A stretch of DNA of 64,000 nt from JAMXLO01 sp963819855. GTDB lineage: Bacteria; Pseudomonadota; Alphaproteobacteria; Acetobacterales; Acetobacteraceae. Made by a program: the position numbers and the translations under genes. How positions within the stretch are numbered: position 1 is the first letter of the stretch; the number at the start of each line of letters is the position of its first letter. The DNA is taken from assembly GCA_963819855.1 (NCBI GenBank), contig CAWFYC010000022.1, forward strand, positions 62,001 to 126,000, given 5' to 3'. The notes beneath the pieces are model-generated. The model was not told where the DNA came from. It made no database searches and saw only the letters and a list, made by a program, of their open reading frames with translations. Below are positions 62,058 through 64,000 of this stretch, piece after piece.

Positions 62058-63547
62058 CCGAAGCCTGCGATCTCGACGCGGTCGAAGCCCGCCGCCTGAT
62101 CGGCCAGAAGAAGCTGGCGCCGACCGAACTCCTGGCAAGCTGCATCGCCCGCATCGAAGCTGTGGACCACGCAGTGAACGCCATGGTCGCGCATGACTTC
62201 GATCGGGCACGTGTGACCGCGAAGGCAGCGGATGCGGCGGTGGCGCGCGGCGACGACCTGCCGGCACTGCACGGCCTGCCGATCGGCATCAAGGACCTGC
62301 AGGAGACCGAGGGCCTGCGCACCACATCCGGCAGCACGATCTTCCGCGATCATATCCCCGCGGCGGACGAACGTCTGGTGGCGGCGGTGCGCGAGGCCGG
62401 TGCGATCGTGGTCGGCAAGACCAACACGCCGGAATTCGGCGCCGGCGCCAACACGCGCAACGCTGTCTATGGCGCGACCGGCAACCCGTTCGATCCGACG
62501 CGCTCCGCCGCCGGCTCGTCGGGCGGATCGGCGGTGGCGCTGGCGACCGGGATGGTGCCGATCTGCTCCGGCTCCGACACCGGCGGCTCGCTGCGCAATC
62601 CCGCCGCGTTCTCCGGCATCGTCGGGTTCCGTCCGACGCCGGGCCTGGTCGCCAACGAGCGGCGCGGGCTTGGCTGGAACAACCTTTCTGTCGCCGGTCC
62701 GATGGCGCGCACCGTGCCGGACCTGTGCCTGCTGCTCTCCGCCATGGTCAGCGACGATGCGCGCGATCCGCTGGCGACCACGGTGCACGGCCGCACGATC
62801 CGCCGGCCCGAGGACTTCGCCGTGCCAGCGCGGATCGATCTGTCGCGCCTGCGCGTCGCGCTCACGCCGGATTTCGGCTTCGCGCCGACCGAGCGGCACA
62901 TCGCCGAGGTGTTCGCGGAAAAGACCGGTCTGTTCCGCCACGTCTTCGCGCGCGCCGACGACACCACGCCGGACTGCGCCGGTGCCGACGAGGCGTTCGA
63001 GGTGCTGCGCGCGATCGGCTTCCTGACCGGTCATCTCGAGAAGGTGCGCACCCGGCCGCAGGATGTCGGGCCGAACGTGCGTGCCAATGTCGAGGAAGGG
63101 CTGCGCTATACCGCCGCCGACGTCGGGCGGGCGCAGGCGTTGCAGACCACGATGTACCGACGCTGGCAGGCGTTCTTTCAGGACTGGGACGTGATCCTGA
63201 CGCCGTCGATCACCATCAGCCCGCGCCCGTGGCGCGAGCTGTATCCGGCGGAGATCGACGGCAAGCCGACCCGCACCTACTTCCACTGGCTGGCGCTCGC
63301 TTACGCCGTGACGCTGCCGGGTCACCCGGCGGTTTCGCTGCCGGTCGGTCTCGACCGTCATGGCATGCCGTTCGGCCTGCAGATCGTCGGCCCGCGCGGT
63401 GGCGATGCGTTCGTGCTTTCGGTCGCTGCCGAGTTGGAGGCGCTGCTGGCGGGTGATGCGCGTACCGCGCGTCCGGTGCCAGACCTGGCGCGGCTGAAGT
63501 CGGCGCGGCCGATCAGCGAGATGGAAGGGTTCCTGGGGTTCGATTGA
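62054..63547 (+). CDS. Amidase (amidase-signature family)
   Basis: A 497-residue Ser-cisSer-Lys hydrolase. The lysine is in PIGIKDLQ, the glycine- and serine-rich core is SAAGSSGGSAVALATGM, and the nucleophile region is CSGSDTGGSLRNPAAF. It hydrolyses an amide to acid and ammonia; GatA of tRNA amidation is longer in motif context and is normally beside gatB and gatC, which are absent. It starts within the toxin stop codon. Its end overlaps the tail of the convergent hydrolase reading by about 35 bases. Confidence 0.9.
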   Translation: MTEACDLDAVEARRLIGQKKLAPTELLASCIARIEAVDHAVNAMVAHDFDRARVTAKAADAAVARGDDLPALHGLPIGIKDLQETEGLRTTSGSTIFRDHIPAADERLVAAVREAGAIVVGKTNTPEFGAGANTRNAVYGATGNPFDPTRSAAGSSGGSAVALATGMVPICSGSDTGGSLRNPAAFSGIVGFRPTPGLVANERRGLGWNNLSVAGPMARTVPDLCLLLSAMVSDDARDPLATTVHGRTIRRPEDFAVPARIDLSRLRVALTPDFGFAPTERHIAEVFAEKTGLFRHVFARADDTTPDCAGADEAFEVLRAIGFLTGHLEKVRTRPQDVGPNVRANVEEGLRYTAADVGRAQALQTTMYRRWQAFFQDWDVILTPSITISPRPWRELYPAEIDGKPTRTYFHWLALAYAVTLPGHPAVSLPVGLDRHGMPFGLQIVGPRGGDAFVLSVAAELEALLAGDARTARPVPDLARLKSARPISEMEGFLGFD

Positions 63548-64000
63548 ATGAAATTGGCGCGCCGATCGATTGGCTCGATGGGTTTCGCTGCGCTCTACCC
63601 ATTCTACGAGTTGGCGCCCACGCGTTGCCCCAACATCCCGTCGTGATTCCACCATTCCCCGCGGCACCACCTGTCACGGCGATTGGCCCTCCATCACCAA
63701 TCTGATGAACCCATCGACCGAGCGCCGGATCCATCCAGCGCATCACCGCTACCAGGTCATTCGCCGGATCGACCCAGGTGATGTTGCCGCCGGCACCCGA
63801 GGCGTAAAAGCTGACCGGCGTGGCACTCGGATAGCGCGTCCGACCGGTATTGAGCCACCACAGCAAGCCATAGTTCGGATGCAGCGCACATGGCTTCAAC
63901 AATTCGTCGATCCAGCTCGCAGGCAGCAACCGCTGCCCATCCCACACGCCGCGACCGAGCATCAGCAGCCCGATGCGCGCCTGGTCCTCGGCATGGATGG
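63513..64000 (-). CDS. Serine hydrolase (beta-lactamase-like), C-terminal part
   Basis: The frame is open to the right end, so the start is outside the window. The visible part reads IHAEDQARIGLLMLGRGVWD, LLPASWIDELLKP, NYGLLWWLNTGR and FYASGAGGNITWVDPANDLV, the second half of penicillin-binding-protein-like serine hydrolases (Beta-lactamase family PF00144). The HxG-like triad element is the GAGG region. After VHQIGDGG the reading continues through low-complexity text and a dispersed repeat to 63513, so the real C-terminus may be shifted by the repeat insertion. Confidence 0.75.
   Translation of the reverse strand, partial: IHAEDQARIGLLMLGRGVWDGQRLLPASWIDELLKPCALHPNYGLLWWLNTGRTRYPSATPVSFYASGAGGNITWVDPANDLVAVMRWMDPALGRWVHQIGDGGPIAVTGGAAGNGGITTGCWGNAWAPTRRMGRAQRNPSSQSIGAPISFNRTPGTLPSR
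63578..63602. repeat. Dispersed repeat, inverted copy
   Basis: ATGGGTTTCGCTGCGCTCTA followed by CCCAT is the reverse complement, with one base changed, of the element at 12493-12517. It lies inside the C-terminal reading of the serine hydrolase gene, just past the amidase stop, and supplies the final residues of that reading (GRAQRNP... region is just upstream on that strand). Confidence 0.55.

Noticed and set aside
61710..63547. Reading the amidase as GatA of the tRNA amidotransferase
   Set aside because: No gatB or gatC nearby, and the gene is coupled to a toxin-antitoxin pair; a general amidase is the safer call.
62003..63670. A 555-residue reading on the minus strand opposite the amidase
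   Set aside because: Shadow of the amidase gene; its start also reads through the dispersed repeat, giving the familiar WVERSETH artefact.

Overview
The window is high-GC chromosomal DNA of an alphaproteobacterium. Gene content and order (rpmH-rnpA-yidD-yidC-engB; serB near miaA-ilvB-ilvH-small ORF-ilvC; MreC, PBP2 and acetolactate synthase sequences of alphaproteobacterial type) point to Rhodospirillales, most likely Acetobacteraceae. That placement is inference, because no rRNA lies in the window. I see no plasmid, phage or CRISPR features. Overlapping starts of the GTGA/ATGA type and GTG or TTG start codons are common.

Layout. 0-15 kb: the tail of a solute-binding protein, a multi-PAS hybrid histidine kinase, an acyl-CoA ligase, a broken Stf0-type sulfotransferase, a type II haloacid dehalogenase, a PAS-MCP-PilZ chemoreceptor, an amidohydrolase, chrA, small enzymes, argB and a MASE4 histidine kinase. 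15-22 kb: a dehydrogenase-hydrolase pair and a tightly overlapped branched-chain-amino-acid-type ABC transporter (livKHMGF type). 22-26 kb: the rpmH-rnpA-yidD-yidC-engB operon behind a near-consensus sigma70 promoter. 26-31 kb: an overlapping run of a TVP38/VTT membrane protein, a flavin disulfide oxidoreductase, an orphan histidine kinase, a one-or-two-helix membrane protein and a trans-aconitate methyltransferase. 31-36 kb: the elongasome genes mreC-mreD-mrdA-rodA plus a DUF3293 gene. All carry single-base frame breaks, and mreB is not next to them. 36-42 kb: a hydrolase, dps, a NodU-family carbamoyltransferase overlapping serB, and a DUF5996 gene. 42-48 kb: miaA, ilvB, ilvH, a small conserved-looking ORF, ilvC, corA and a macrodomain gene. 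48-52 kb: a coiled-coil methyltransferase, a glycosyltransferase, a PPOX-type flavoprotein and a COG0523 GTPase. 52-58 kb: a catabolic-looking cluster (extracytoplasmic binding protein, FAD monooxygenase, SMP-30 lactonase, cyclase-family hydrolase, nitronate monooxygenase). 58-64 kb: an unknown protein, gpt, csaA, gamma-glutamyltransferase, a MazF-type toxin-antitoxin pair coupled to an amidase, and a truncated serine hydrolase.

Two window-wide patterns stand out. First, about 19 single-base indels break otherwise intact genes. Nearly all are insertions and 16 lie in 31.2-36.5 kb, which looks more like a local consensus error than real gene decay. Second, REP-like palindromic repeats of at least three families sit between genes, including inside the ilv operon and on both sides of a four-helix membrane protein gene. 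I found no convincing wholly new system. The most unusual combinations are the serB-coupled carbamoyltransferase, the PilZ-tailed chemoreceptor, the TVP38-oxidoreductase-kinase run and the toxin-antitoxin pair inside the ggt-amidase run.
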